Counted from the stretch's first letter, positions 44,106 to 52,672 are shown. The stretch is DNA of 64,000 nucleotides from Schauerella aestuarii (GCF_009866805.1 NZ_SIZW01000040.1:744001-808000), one strand, 5' to 3'. The notes: a model not told the origin generated them from the letters alone. Translations and numbers: made by a program.

Positions 44106-44515
44106 GGCAGGCGTGTGACCAGCGTGCTCAACGTGGCCAAGGCTGCGGTCTCGTCGTTGGTCGCAAATACGCGAATCTCCACCTGCCGAAAATTGTTGTT
44201 GACCGATTTGCGAAATTCCAATGTGCAGCGCAGGGCGAGCTTGCCTTGATCGCACGGCACGGTGCGCACCGAACCGGGGTCGGGCATGGCGGTGTCCAGT
44301 CGCAGTTGCGCTGCCGTGTTTTCGGCCGACAGCGTGGCAAGCGTGCGATCGCGCAAGCCACGATTGTTCTGCGCCAGTACGCTGGTCGCACGCAGCGCGG
44401 CGGCCAGCGCGATCGCGACGATCGCCAGCGCGACCAGGACTTCGATCAGTGTGAAGCCGCCTTGTGCGCGTTTTTGCGATCGGGAGCGTCGCGCGTCCAC
44501 CTCAGCGCAGCCCAT
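44102..44515 (-). CDS. gspI: Type II secretion system minor pseudopilin GspI
   Basis: 137 residues. Prepilin cleavage motif 'QGGFTLIEVLVALAIVAIAL'. It overlaps gspH by 14 bases and gspJ by 4. It nucleates the pseudopilus tip complex with GspJ and GspK. Confidence 0.9.
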   Translation of the reverse strand: MGCAEVDARRSRSQKRAQGGFTLIEVLVALAIVAIALAAALRATSVLAQNNRGLRDRTLATLSAENTAAQLRLDTAMPDPGSVRTVPCDQGKLALRCTLEFRKSVNNNFRQVEIRVFATNDETAALATLSTLVTRLP

Positions 44516-45002
44516 CGTCGCCTGCCGCCGTGTGCGCGATGACGATCGTGCGGCCCGGCGACACGAGTTCGACGGTGTAGGGATCGCGTACCCATTCGGT
44601 ATCGAAGCGCAGGGGCGATGGCGGATCGCGCCGCACCTGCACCGGGGGCTCGGTCCATTTTCGTGCCGTCAGAATGGGGTCGCGTTCGAAGCGATCGTCA
44701 GGCCAGGGCACGGCATTCTCTGCCGAGGCCTCACGCAGATCGACCGGGCGACCGGCCCGCGTGAACCACCAGCCTTGCGCGTCCGCATGCCAGACGATGC
44801 TGCGGCCATCGCTTCGGGCCTCGCTTTGCGCCACACGGAAGGCGTCGCGCAATCGCTGGGCGTCGTTCTCCAACGCGCGATCGGGTGCGGCCATTGCCGA
44901 CAGGCCGATCATCGCTCCCGCGATGCCGATGATCACCACCACGATCAACAACTCGATCAGCGTAAAGCCGGCTTCAGTTTTCCCACGAGCCGATGTCCGC
45001 AT
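44502..45002 (-). CDS. gspH: Type II secretion system minor pseudopilin GspH
   Basis: 166 residues. Prepilin motif 'TEAGFTLIELLIVVVIIGIA'. GspH-type globular domain rich in beta strands follows. It sits in the pseudopilus beneath the tip. It overlaps gspG by 29 bases, the largest overlap in this operon. Confidence 0.88.
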   Translation of the reverse strand: MRTSARGKTEAGFTLIELLIVVVIIGIAGAMIGLSAMAAPDRALENDAQRLRDAFRVAQSEARSDGRSIVWHADAQGWWFTRAGRPVDLREASAENAVPWPDDRFERDPILTARKWTEPPVQVRRDPPSPLRFDTEWVRDPYTVELVSPGRTIVIAHTAAGDDGLR

Positions 45003-45459
45003 CGCCTTGTTCTCCGCCGGGCTTGTTGTCCGCGCCGAACGAGAACACGTCGATCTCGCTCTTCACACCCGGATTGAGGTATTGATAGGGATGGCCCCAC
45101 GGGTCGTTGGGCAGGCGATCGAGGTAAGGCCGCCAGTTGCGCGCGCCTTCCGGCTTCTCGGTCAGGGCTTTCAACCCCTGCGAGGTGGTCGGATACCGGC
45201 CGTTATCCAGGCGATAGAGTTGCAGGGCTTGCATCAACCCGCCGATGTCTTGCTTGGCAGCCACTTGCCGCGCCTGGTCGGGACGATCCAGCACGCGGGG
45301 CACGATCAACGCGGCCAGGATGCCCATGATCACCACGACCACCATGATTTCGATCAGCGTGAACCCCGCTTGATTGCGGCGGCTGCGACGGCGCTGGGGG
45401 CGGGCACGGCCCTGGGAAAGGTTGGCGCGCAGGCGAGACGCGACGAGAGACAAACGCAA
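44974..45459 (-). CDS. gspG: Type II secretion system major pseudopilin GspG
   Basis: 161 residues. A 31-residue basic leader ends at 'NQAGFTLIEIMVVVVIMGIL', the prepilin peptidase site. The C-terminal part shows the GspG Ca-binding style loop ('GKDGKxGG'-like; here 'FGADNKPGGEQGDADIGSWEN'). It is the main subunit of the pseudopilus. The leader is longer than usual (typically 6-10 residues), so an internal start may be used. Confidence 0.92.
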   Translation of the reverse strand: MRLSLVASRLRANLSQGRARPQRRRSRRNQAGFTLIEIMVVVVIMGILAALIVPRVLDRPDQARQVAAKQDIGGLMQALQLYRLDNGRYPTTSQGLKALTEKPEGARNWRPYLDRLPNDPWGHPYQYLNPGVKSEIDVFSFGADNKPGGEQGDADIGSWEN

Positions 45460-45593
45460 GACGACACTCCGGTAAACCGTATCTGAAGGCCGGAGTATGG
45501 AGATGAAATATGACAGGTCTATTGCGGGCTAGTGACGGCGGCGCTGAAGGGGCGACGATCGATGTCGCCGACGCCGGGACGCTGCAGGGCCGG

Positions 45594-46046
45594 CTATCGC
45601 GCGTCGGGTAGCGTACGAATGCCTGCCACGGCGGCATCGGACTGCGGTGCCGACACCCGCAATTTGCCGCTGTCGCGTTCGAGCTCGATGCCGTTGGCAT
45701 CCACGCCGATGAGCACCAGGCCGGGGGCAATCTCCTGGCCCACACGCCACGCTGCGGCCGGACCGCCGTCGATCTTGAGAACCGCGGCGCCGCTTTCTTC
45801 ACCGCTGATGATGCCGGCCACCACCACTTGTGTGGTGAGCGCTTCGTTCTTGCCGAAGAGGCGCGCGGCGGGCGAAGTGTCGATCGACGGGGGCGGCGCC
45901 GCCATGATCGCAGGCGGCAGCGCACCCGGGTGGGGGGCAAGCAGCAGGGCAGCCGCCAGACCGATACCGATGGCGATTGCGATCGCGGCAGCGATTCTCA
46001 CCAGGGCAGGCCAGAGGTCGGGGGAAGGAGCAGATAACACGCGCAT
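45594..46046 (-). CDS. gspC: Type II secretion system protein GspC (short, HR domain only)
   Basis: 150 residues from the ATG at 46046. One membrane helix ('IAAAIAIAIGIGLAAALLLAP') and a homology region domain with 'LFGKNEALTTQVVVAGIIS' and 'WRVGQEIAPGLVLIGVDANGIEL'. It links the inner-membrane platform to the secretin GspD. There is no PDZ or coiled-coil tail, so it is a short-type GspC. First gene of the operon, 134 bases before gspG. Confidence 0.82.
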   Translation of the reverse strand: MRVLSAPSPDLWPALVRIAAAIAIAIGIGLAAALLLAPHPGALPPAIMAAPPPSIDTSPAARLFGKNEALTTQVVVAGIISGEESGAAVLKIDGGPAAAWRVGQEIAPGLVLIGVDANGIELERDSGKLRVSAPQSDAAVAGIRTLPDAR

Positions 46047-46118
46047 GGGGTGGAAGTGTAGGGGCGCGGTATGACAGTTTGAATGCAACGCGCCCCGTAA
46101 GAAGGGCCCTCGGTAATT

Positions 46119-46151
46119 AAAAAGGGCCTTCGGTAATCGAAGGCCCTTTTT
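46119..46151. terminator. Strong bidirectional hairpin terminator between htpX and gspC
   Basis: AAAAAGGGCCTTCG-GTAAT-CGAAGGCCCTTTTT, perfect 14-bp arms with A and T tracts on the two sides. It ends htpX transcripts before the gsp operon. A degenerate copy of its left arm (GAAGGGCCCTCGGTAATT) lies just before it at 46101-46118. Confidence 0.85.
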
Positions 46152-46227
46152 GGCTTTACGCGACGCGCGCCAGCCGCTCAATGCATCGGTGACGTTTCAC
46201 GGCGCGGTTTGAGCAGGTGCGCCGATA

Positions 46228-47109
46228 TCAGCGCACCGGCATGCTCTGCAGCGCGGCGATCCGCGACGGGATGGGCGGGTGCGTGGAGAACAGTGCCGCA
46301 ATTGCGCGGCCGCCGGTGACGCCTGACGCTTCGAACGTCTTGGGGAGATCGGTCGACTCGATGCCGCCCAAACGGGCCAGGGCGCGGATCATCGGTTCGC
46401 GGCCACCCATCAACTGGGCCGAGCCGGCATCCGCACGATACTCGCGCTGGCGCGAGAACCACGCCACGATGATCGACGCCGCGACGCCGAACAGGATCTC
46501 ACAAGCGATCACGGTGACAAAGTAGCCGATACCGTTGCCGCGCTCGTTCTTGAGCACGATGCGGTCGACGAAGTAGCCGACCACGCGGGCCAGGAACACC
46601 ACGAACGTATTCACCACGCCTTGAATCAAGGTGAGGGTGACCATGTCGCCGTTGGCGATGTGAGCCACTTCGTGCGCCAGCACGGCAGCCACTTCTTCTT
46701 CGGTCATGCTGTTGAGCAGGCCGGTCGATACGGCGACGAGCGAATCGTTCTTGAAGGCACCCGTGGCGAACGCGTTGGGCTCGCCTTCGTAAATCGCGAC
46801 TTCGGGGCGGCCGATGCCGGCCCGGTCAGCCAGCTGATTCACCGTATCGAGCACCCAGATTTCGCGCTGACCATTGGGCGCATTGGGGTCGATGACCTGC
46901 GCGCCTACGCTCCACTTGGCCATCTTCTTGCTCATCAACAGCGAGATGATGGCGCCGGTGAAGCCGACGACGACCGAGAAAATCAGCAGGGCGGTGACGT
47001 TCAGGCCCTGGCCGGCAAACATGCGGTCGATGCCGAAAATGCGCAGCGTGGCCGACAGGACGAGCATCACCGCAAGGTTGGTGACGACGAACAAAATGAC
47101 GCGTTTCAT
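46228..47109 (-). CDS. htpX: Membrane metalloprotease HtpX
   Basis: 293 residues. Two N-terminal membrane helices, then 'HEVAH' at 146-150 (zinc His and catalytic Glu), two further hydrophobic segments and '[10 protein letters not shown]' near 225 with the third zinc ligand. It degrades misfolded inner-membrane proteins together with FtsH. It is usually stress-induced (Cpx or sigma-32); I cannot identify such a promoter with certainty upstream. Confidence 0.95.
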   Translation of the reverse strand: MKRVILFVVTNLAVMLVLSATLRIFGIDRMFAGQGLNVTALLIFSVVVGFTGAIISLLMSKKMAKWSVGAQVIDPNAPNGQREIWVLDTVNQLADRAGIGRPEVAIYEGEPNAFATGAFKNDSLVAVSTGLLNSMTEEEVAAVLAHEVAHIANGDMVTLTLIQGVVNTFVVFLARVVGYFVDRIVLKNERGNGIGYFVTVIACEILFGVAASIIVAWFSRQREYRADAGSAQLMGGREPMIRALARLGGIESTDLPKTFEASGVTGGRAIAALFSTHPPIPSRIAALQSMPVR

Positions 47110-47273
47110 GGTTTCTTATGTTCCTCTGCAAGCGAGATGTACCGGGTTGGACTGTCCGGTAAAAAAGCAGTTCCCCTATTGGCGCCCGCGCGCCGAGTGG
47201 GGGTTAACGCGGAGTATAGTAACGGTTCGCCGCTTTTTTTCGCCCACCTTCACCCCATCTAACGCGCAATTCC

Positions 47274-48137
47274 ATGCAGGCTCTCTGGATGTTGCTGGCC
47301 TCAGCCATGTTTGCGCTGATGGGGTCGGCCGTCAAACTGGCAATCGAGCAGGGCGCTTCGCTTCCTGAAGTGGTGTTGTTCCGTGGCATGCCGTCCGTCG
47401 TATTGCTGCTGATTTTCGCGCGCAGCGGGCGGCTTCCCCTCATCTCTCCCCACTGGCGCCGGCATATCTGGCGCAATATCGCTGGTGTGAGTTCAATGTG
47501 GCTGGGCTTTGTCGCCTTGTCTCACCTTCCGTTGGCCACGGCCACCAGTCTGAATTACACGGCGCCGCTCTTCATCGCTTGCTGGATGCTGGGCTGGGGT
47601 GGCGCGCAACGCGATCCTGTGCGAATCGCCGCAGTGGTCCTCGGATTTCTAGGCGTGGTGACCATGTTGCGCCCCAGTATCAGCGGTGATGAGTGGATCG
47701 CGGCGATGTTTGGCTTGGGCGCAGGCGCGATGTCTGCCGTGGCGATGATGCAGATCCGCCAGCTAGGCAGCATCGGCGAGCCCGAGTGGCGCACAGTGCT
47801 GTATTTTTCGATTGCCGTGTGCCTGAGCAGCGTGATCGGCGTTTCAATTGAAGGGTTCGGCCATACCGGGCCCACGGGTTACATGGCGCTTGGCGCTGTA
47901 GGACTGACCGGGCTGTGCGGCCAGTTGGCCCTCACGCGCGCCTTCGGGCTGGGTTCGCCCTTGCTGACGGCCGCACTGCAGTACACCACCATTATTTTCG
48001 CGGCCTTGCTGGGCGTCGGCTTTTTCGGCGATCAGCTCGACGCATGGGCGTGGGGCGGTATCGGCCTCATTATCTTCGCCGGCCTGTTGTCGGTCTGGCG
48101 CACGATGCGCGAGAACCGTGTGGCACGCCCGGCATAA
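47274..48137 (+). CDS. DMT superfamily permease (EamA domain)
   Basis: 287 residues, about ten helices in two EamA repeats ('LNYTAPLFIACWMLGW' and 'LQYTTIIFAALLGVGFF' are the matching repeat elements). Exporter or importer of metabolites; substrate unknown. Divergent from htpX and followed 24 bases later by the sulfurtransferase gene, so likely co-transcribed. Confidence 0.88.
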   Translation: MQALWMLLASAMFALMGSAVKLAIEQGASLPEVVLFRGMPSVVLLLIFARSGRLPLISPHWRRHIWRNIAGVSSMWLGFVALSHLPLATATSLNYTAPLFIACWMLGWGGAQRDPVRIAAVVLGFLGVVTMLRPSISGDEWIAAMFGLGAGAMSAVAMMQIRQLGSIGEPEWRTVLYFSIAVCLSSVIGVSIEGFGHTGPTGYMALGAVGLTGLCGQLALTRAFGLGSPLLTAALQYTTIIFAALLGVGFFGDQLDAWAWGGIGLIIFAGLLSVWRTMRENRVARPA

Positions 48138-48161
48138 GTTGCAACGCTAGGAGATTCCATC

Positions 48162-49058
48162 ATGACCCACCCCTTGATCAGCGCCGAAGCGCTGGGCCAT
48201 CTGTTGGCCGACAGTACGGGCCAGGTGCGCGTATTCGATGTGCGCCACGATCTCGTCGATCATGCTGCCGGGCGCCGCGCGTATGACGCCGGCCATATCC
48301 CCGGGGCAGTGCATATCGATCACGAGACGGAACTTGCTGCCGCAAAAACCGGCAAGAACGGCCGCCATCCGTTGCCCCAACCCGAGGTTTTCGCGGCCCA
48401 TATGGCGGCGCTCGGCGTGACGCCAGAGACGCATGTGGTGGCGTATGACGCCAGCGGCGGCATGTATGCCGCGCATTTGTGGTGGATGTTGAACTGGATC
48501 GGTCACCGCAACGTGCAGGTGCTCGACGGTGGCTGGCAGGCGTGGGTGGCTGCAGGGTTGACGCAGCAGACCGAAGCGCCGGCGGATCAGGCCGCAACGC
48601 AGCCGCCGAAGCAGGCTGGGCAAACCGCGGCAAGCCCGACGTCGTTCGGTGCCGGCACGATGGGCGCTGTGGACGCCGACGCCGTGCTTGCCAACATCGA
48701 GCATCCGACCTTTACGGTGCTCGATGCCCGCGCCGCGCCGCGCTATCGCGGTGAGGTCGAGCCGATGGATCCCGTCGCAGGCCATATCCCGGGTGCGCGC
48801 AATCGTCCCAATACGGGCAACCTGGGAGAGGATGGGCGCTTTAAGTCTGCCGACGTGCTGCGTGAGGAGTATCTGGCATTGCTCGATGGTGTTCCGGCTG
48901 AGCAGGTTGTGCACCAATGTGGCTCAGGAATTACCGCCACCCACAACCTGCTGGCCATGGAGGTGGCAGGCTTGAGCGGCTCGCGGCTCTATCCCGGTTC
49001 ATGGAGCGAATGGGTGAGCGACAGCTCCCGGCCCGTCGCCACGGGTGAAAAGCCCTGA
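48162..49058 (+). CDS. Sulfurtransferase, tandem rhodanese domains (3-mercaptopyruvate/thiosulfate type)
   Basis: 298 residues with two rhodanese domains. The first is non-catalytic. The second ends with the active-site loop 'QCGSGITA', Cys near 251. CGSG[VI]TA favours 3-mercaptopyruvate sulfurtransferase over thiosulfate sulfurtransferase (CRKGVTA). It moves sulfane sulfur to cyanide or thiols in the cytosol. A terminator hairpin follows. Confidence 0.9.
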   Translation: MTHPLISAEALGHLLADSTGQVRVFDVRHDLVDHAAGRRAYDAGHIPGAVHIDHETELAAAKTGKNGRHPLPQPEVFAAHMAALGVTPETHVVAYDASGGMYAAHLWWMLNWIGHRNVQVLDGGWQAWVAAGLTQQTEAPADQAATQPPKQAGQTAASPTSFGAGTMGAVDADAVLANIEHPTFTVLDARAAPRYRGEVEPMDPVAGHIPGARNRPNTGNLGEDGRFKSADVLREEYLALLDGVPAEQVVHQCGSGITATHNLLAMEVAGLSGSRLYPGSWSEWVSDSSRPVATGEKP

Positions 49059-49112
49059 TCGGTACAGGCTGATCTCGGGTTGGCGCTCAGCCAAGTCGTA
49101 CCGCGAAAGGCG

Positions 49113-49148
49113 AAAGCCGCGCACCCTGAACGGGCGGCGCGGCTTTTT
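49113..49148 (+). terminator. Rho-independent terminator after the sulfurtransferase gene
   Basis: AAAGCCGCGC-N14-GCGCGGCTTT with a T-run; 55 bases after the stop codon. Confidence 0.8.
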
Positions 49149-49198
49149 GTTTGGGTATATCCCTTGCGCGATGACGGCCACCCAACAGGAGACAAACC

Positions 49199-49621
49199 AT
49201 GCCCACAATGAGCTTGCCCGAACTCGCTGACGCCATGCGTGAGATCGACATCACGATGCTGTCCACATTTACCGATGGCGGTTTGATCGCCAGCCGCCCC
49301 ATGAGCAACAACGGCGAGGTGGCGTACGAGGGAACCTCGTACTACTTCACCTGGGCGCAGTCGCGAATGGTGAAGGATATCGAGCGCAACCCGTTTGTGC
49401 ATCTGGGTTTTCAGGGATCGAAGACGTTTTTAGTGTCTGTCCAGGGCAAAGCCACATTGATCCGCGACAAGGCCCAATTCGAGAAGCACTGGACGCCTGA
49501 TTTGGATAATTGGTTCGAGGACGGGATCGATACCGACGGCGTCGTCATGATCAAGGTCGCCGCCGACAGGATTCATTACTGGGATGGCGAAGACGGCGGT
49601 GAAGTCGAGTTAAACGTCTGA
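49199..49621 (+). CDS. Pyridoxamine 5'-phosphate oxidase family protein (general stress protein 26-like)
   Basis: 140 residues from an ATG with AGGAGA upstream. The FMN-binding split barrel is shown by 'MLSTFTDGGLIASRPMSNN', 'YFTWAQSRMVKDIERNPFVHLGF' and 'VSVQGKATLIRDKAQFEKHW'. It probably binds flavin or F-type cofactors and acts as a small reductase under stress; function not established. Confidence 0.85.
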   Translation: MPTMSLPELADAMREIDITMLSTFTDGGLIASRPMSNNGEVAYEGTSYYFTWAQSRMVKDIERNPFVHLGFQGSKTFLVSVQGKATLIRDKAQFEKHWTPDLDNWFEDGIDTDGVVMIKVAADRIHYWDGEDGGEVELNV

Positions 49622-49694
49622 CACACAGGCGTGACTCGAGGGCATCGACATCGCTATCTGAATCTGGCGTGATCGCGTTTCGGAGCGCCTGGTT

Positions 49695-49931
49695 TCAGGC
49701 GCGATATCCCGTGTTGATCAAATAGATGCAGCCGATGAAGGTGCCCATCGAAACCCATACGGACGCCAGCGCCAACGTTTTGACGCCCAGCGAGATGGCA
49801 GGATTGCGGCATGCCTTCACAAAGGCTGACATGCCGATGAAAAAGGCGATTGCAGGGAAGATGAATACCGTGATCATCAAGAACAGTGTGGGCACGGTGA
49901 GCGCCGACACGATCAATGAGGTTACCGCCAT
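49695..49931 (-). CDS. Small membrane protein, unknown function
   Basis: 78 residues if it starts at the ATG at 49931; the frame is open to 50081, but that would run through the terminator hairpin. Three hydrophobic segments with few charges ('VTSLIVSALTVPTLFLMITVFIF', 'PAIAFFIGMSAFV', 'TLALASVWVSMGTFIGCIYLI', quoted in parts) indicate a polytopic small membrane protein. No family recognised. Its start lacks a clear ribosome binding site, so confidence is moderate. Confidence 0.5.
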   Translation of the reverse strand: MAVTSLIVSALTVPTLFLMITVFIFPAIAFFIGMSAFVKACRNPAISLGVKTLALASVWVSMGTFIGCIYLINTGYRA

Positions 49932-50009
49932 ATTGATGGCTTTTTTGCTGCTGATGGGCGGTTTGATGATTGGCTCTGCGAATGCGAGTTGAGGAAATGG
50001 CGCGGAAGT

Positions 50010-50045
50010 AAAAATGGCGGCCCGTAGATTGGCCGCCATTTTTTT
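50010..50045. terminator. Bidirectional hairpin terminator after the Rieske oxygenase gene
   Basis: AAAAATGGCGGCC-CGTAGATT-GGCCGCCATTTTT, perfect 13-bp arms. It lies 6 bases beyond the Rieske gene stop and will end its transcript on the - strand. Confidence 0.85.
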
Positions 50046-50050
50046 GGGAA

Positions 50051-51196
50051 TTATCGCTCGTCCATGATCCGGCGATACCACTCGTGGAAGTGCTGCATGC
50101 CGTCTTCCATTGGCGATTGATAGGGGCCGCTTTCGCTCACGCCACGCTTCATCAGTGCCAGCCGGCCGGCATCCATACGTTCGGCAATCTCGTCATCCTC
50201 GATAGCAGTTTCCATGTAAGCCGCGCGTTGCGCCTCGACGAATTCGCGCTCGAACGCCGCGATCTCCTCGGGGTAATAGAACTCGACCACGTTGATCGTT
50301 TCTTGCGGACTCACGGGATAAAGCGTGGACAGCACGAGCACGTGCGGATAGAGCTCGATCATGTGCGTGGGGAAGTAGGTGACCCAGATCGCACCGAAAT
50401 CAGGCTCTTCACCGCCGCGGAAGTCGAGCACGCGGTCATGCCACTGCTTGTAGACATCCGAACCCGGCTGCGCGAGCGCGCTGTGTACACCCACGCGTTG
50501 CAGGCTGTGCCAGTCGCCGAATTCCCAGGTCAGATCGTCGCAAGCGACGAAGCGCCCCAGGCCCGGGTGGAATGGGCCCACGTGGTAATCCTCGAGATAT
50601 ACCTCGATGAAGGTCTTCCAGTTGTAGTTGCACTGATGCACCTCAACGTGGTCGAGCACGTAGTCGCCAAAGTTGAATTCGGGTCGCGAAAACAGGCCGG
50701 CCATGTCCTTGGCGGGATCGCGCGGGCCCTCGAACAACAGGCCGTGGCAATCGCGCAGGCGGAAGCGTTCGAGGTTCATGCAGGGCGTGCTGTCAAACGC
50801 CGGGGCGCCCAAAAGCTCACCGCGGTCGTCGTACGTCCAGCGGTGCAAGGGGCAAACGATATTGCCACCGCTCTTGGCGAGCGAGCCATGCGTGTTGACG
50901 TTGCCGGATACGTTTCCCGGCACGCCGCCCAGCATCAGCGACTGCCGATGGCGGCAGACGTTCGAAAGCAGTTCGACGCCTTGGGCGTTACGAACCAGTG
51001 CCCGCCCATTCTTTTCCTGGACGAGCGTGCGCCAATCGCCAACTTCGGGCACGGATTTTTCATGGCCGATGTACTGCGACGATTGTTTAAAGATTACTTC
51101 CAGCTCGCGCGCAAAGCGGGCGTCGTCAAAGTAGGCACTGACGGGTAGCTGGGTGCGTGCTGGCACCAGATGTGCCATCCGACCGATGTCGGTCAT
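50051..51196 (-). CDS. Rieske-type aromatic ring-hydroxylating oxygenase alpha subunit
   Basis: 381 residues. The Rieske [2Fe-2S] ligands are C81/H83 and C115/H118. The mononuclear iron site is 'EDYHVGPFHPG' with two histidines and a later acidic residue. The loop between the two ligand pairs is 31 residues instead of the usual 15-17, because of an insertion around 'GVPGNVSGNVNTHGS'. No ferredoxin or reductase gene is next to it. Substrate cannot be inferred; the family includes choline, carnitine and aromatic-acid oxygenases. Its start has GGAGGG 4 bases upstream. Confidence 0.88.
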   Translation of the reverse strand: MTDIGRMAHLVPARTQLPVSAYFDDARFARELEVIFKQSSQYIGHEKSVPEVGDWRTLVQEKNGRALVRNAQGVELLSNVCRHRQSLMLGGVPGNVSGNVNTHGSLAKSGGNIVCPLHRWTYDDRGELLGAPAFDSTPCMNLERFRLRDCHGLLFEGPRDPAKDMAGLFSRPEFNFGDYVLDHVEVHQCNYNWKTFIEVYLEDYHVGPFHPGLGRFVACDDLTWEFGDWHSLQRVGVHSALAQPGSDVYKQWHDRVLDFRGGEEPDFGAIWVTYFPTHMIELYPHVLVLSTLYPVSPQETINVVEFYYPEEIAAFEREFVEAQRAAYMETAIEDDEIAERMDAGRLALMKRGVSESGPYQSPMEDGMQHFHEWYRRIMDER

Positions 51197-51492
51197 GATT
51201 CCCTCCGCTCGGATAAAAAAGCCAGGACGGCGGGGATCCGTTCTGGCGCGAAGAAAAGTCGGGCTGGCCGATCAGTAAAGCTGGATTGTACCCCACAGCG
51301 TCCCCGTTCAGCCGGGGTCTTCAAGTGGAGCGCGCGCGTAGCACAGTGCAGCAGTCCTTCTATGGTTCACCTCACCCAATGTGGCTTGTTTGTGACACCC
51401 AGGCACGATTGCCGGGACGTCGCAATGACAGGGTGAGACCTTATGCGCTTCGGATCGTTCGCTGCGGAAACCGATATGCCGAACACCGGAGC
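51197..51492. other. 296-base intergenic region with a terminator-like hairpin and a promoter-like site
   Basis: On the - strand it holds a TACAAT -10-like hexamer (51290-51285) and, downstream of it, a terminator-like hairpin (51247-51221) with six Ts directly before the Rieske gene's ribosome binding site. Further right are an inverted repeat CCCCG-N6-CGGGG at 51302-51317 and a long-range pair CTCACCC/GGGTGAG at about 51370-51436. No coding region is evident. Confidence 0.5.
51215..51247 (-). terminator. Terminator-like hairpin in the leader of the Rieske oxygenase gene
   Basis: On the - strand: GCCAGAACGG-ATCCCCG-CCGTCCTGGC followed by TTTTTT; ten pairs with one A/C mismatch. It ends the acyltransferase transcript, or it acts as an attenuator for a leader starting near 51277, or it ends a short RNA. 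Confidence 0.6.
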
Positions 51493-52536
51493 TCAAATGA
51501 GCTTGCGCGTGATGGGATGCCTGAGGAGGAGCCAACTGGCCACCGCCGAGAGCGCGAACGTGATGACGGCGATCAGCGGGACGGCAACGATATCGACCGC
51601 GTCGCCCGAGAACGCGCCACCCCGGCGAGCCAGGTCCAGAAACACGGGATGCACGAGATAGATGCCGAAAGTGAGCGGCCCCAGCCCGGCCAGGCGCGGC
51701 AGGCGCGGGCCCGACACCAGCCACTGGAACATCGCAACCGACATCGGCGCCACGGTGATGCTGAAGTTATCGTAGAAATAACCGTAGAACTGGTCCGCAT
51801 CCGACCACAGGTACACCCCGGCTGCGGTTGCAATCACCGAGGCCGCCACGATCAGGCCCGGCACCGGAATCCGCAGACGACCCTCGAAGATCATCCGGCC
51901 GGCGATGAAATAGCCGATGTAGGGCACGAACCACGTCATGAAGAAGCCGTTGGGCGCGTCCATGATTTGCCGGTAGATCGCCTCGCCCACGGCCAGTCCG
52001 AGCATCGCCGCCACAGCGAAGAGCCGCTGTTTGTCGCTGATCCGGGCGTAAAGCGTTCGCACGAATGGGGCGAAGAGATACAGCCCCACGATCATGTACA
52101 GGTACCACAGGTGGTAATAGGGCGTGCCCATCGCCACGGTGCGTAACGGTGTGGCGGGATCCATCACGCGCGTGTCGAGCCATTCCTGCCACATCCGCCA
52201 GCCCAGGAAAAAAAGCGTCCAGAAGACCAACGGTGTCAACACGCGGGCCATGCGCTTCTGATAAAAGCGCTTCAGCCCACCTTGCGGTTTGCCGGGATCG
52301 AGCAGCAGTGCGCCGCTGATCATCACGAACACCGGCACACACCACCGGGCCGCCGAGTCGTAAACGTTGGCGGCGATCCAGGCATCGGAGCCGTAAGTGG
52401 CGCCGCCGTCGCCCAGGGTTTGCGCGGCGCTATGCAGCAGTACGACGGCCGCCGCCGCGAGCCATCGGGCCGTGTCGAGCCGAGAGAGCCGTTCGCGAAC
52501 GGCGTCGTGAGTGTGATGAAATTCGGCAATACGCAT
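51493..52536 (-). CDS. Membrane acyltransferase 3 family protein (OatA/WecH-like)
   Basis: 347 residues from the ATG at 52536. About ten membrane helices. The N-terminal 'RLDTARWLAAAAVVLLHSA' contains the essential His of acyltransferase family 3, and 'YYHLWYLYMIVGLYLFAPFVR' is the next conserved element. It O-acetylates sugars of the envelope, such as LPS or peptidoglycan-linked glycans; target unknown. The start region has no good ribosome binding site, and an ATG at 52581 is possible. Confidence 0.85.
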   Translation of the reverse strand: MRIAEFHHTHDAVRERLSRLDTARWLAAAAVVLLHSAAQTLGDGGATYGSDAWIAANVYDSAARWCVPVFVMISGALLLDPGKPQGGLKRFYQKRMARVLTPLVFWTLFFLGWRMWQEWLDTRVMDPATPLRTVAMGTPYYHLWYLYMIVGLYLFAPFVRTLYARISDKQRLFAVAAMLGLAVGEAIYRQIMDAPNGFFMTWFVPYIGYFIAGRMIFEGRLRIPVPGLIVAASVIATAAGVYLWSDADQFYGYFYDNFSITVAPMSVAMFQWLVSGPRLPRLAGLGPLTFGIYLVHPVFLDLARRGGAFSGDAVDIVAVPLIAVITFALSAVASWLLLRHPITRKLI

Positions 52537-52672
52537 ATACCCTAACCGTAACAGTTGGCATCGTCTGAGGGCTGTATCCAAGGGTTAGGACTTGATGCGA
52601 GCGTTATGAAGGTGCGATCTCGTACAATGTTGGGCTGAACAACTCATGCGGCGCCTTGCCGCTTGGACAGCA

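Noticed and set aside
47150-47230. Sigma-32 promoter for htpX
   Set aside because: A CCCCTATT-like element is on the wrong strand for htpX and has no proper -35 at the right distance.
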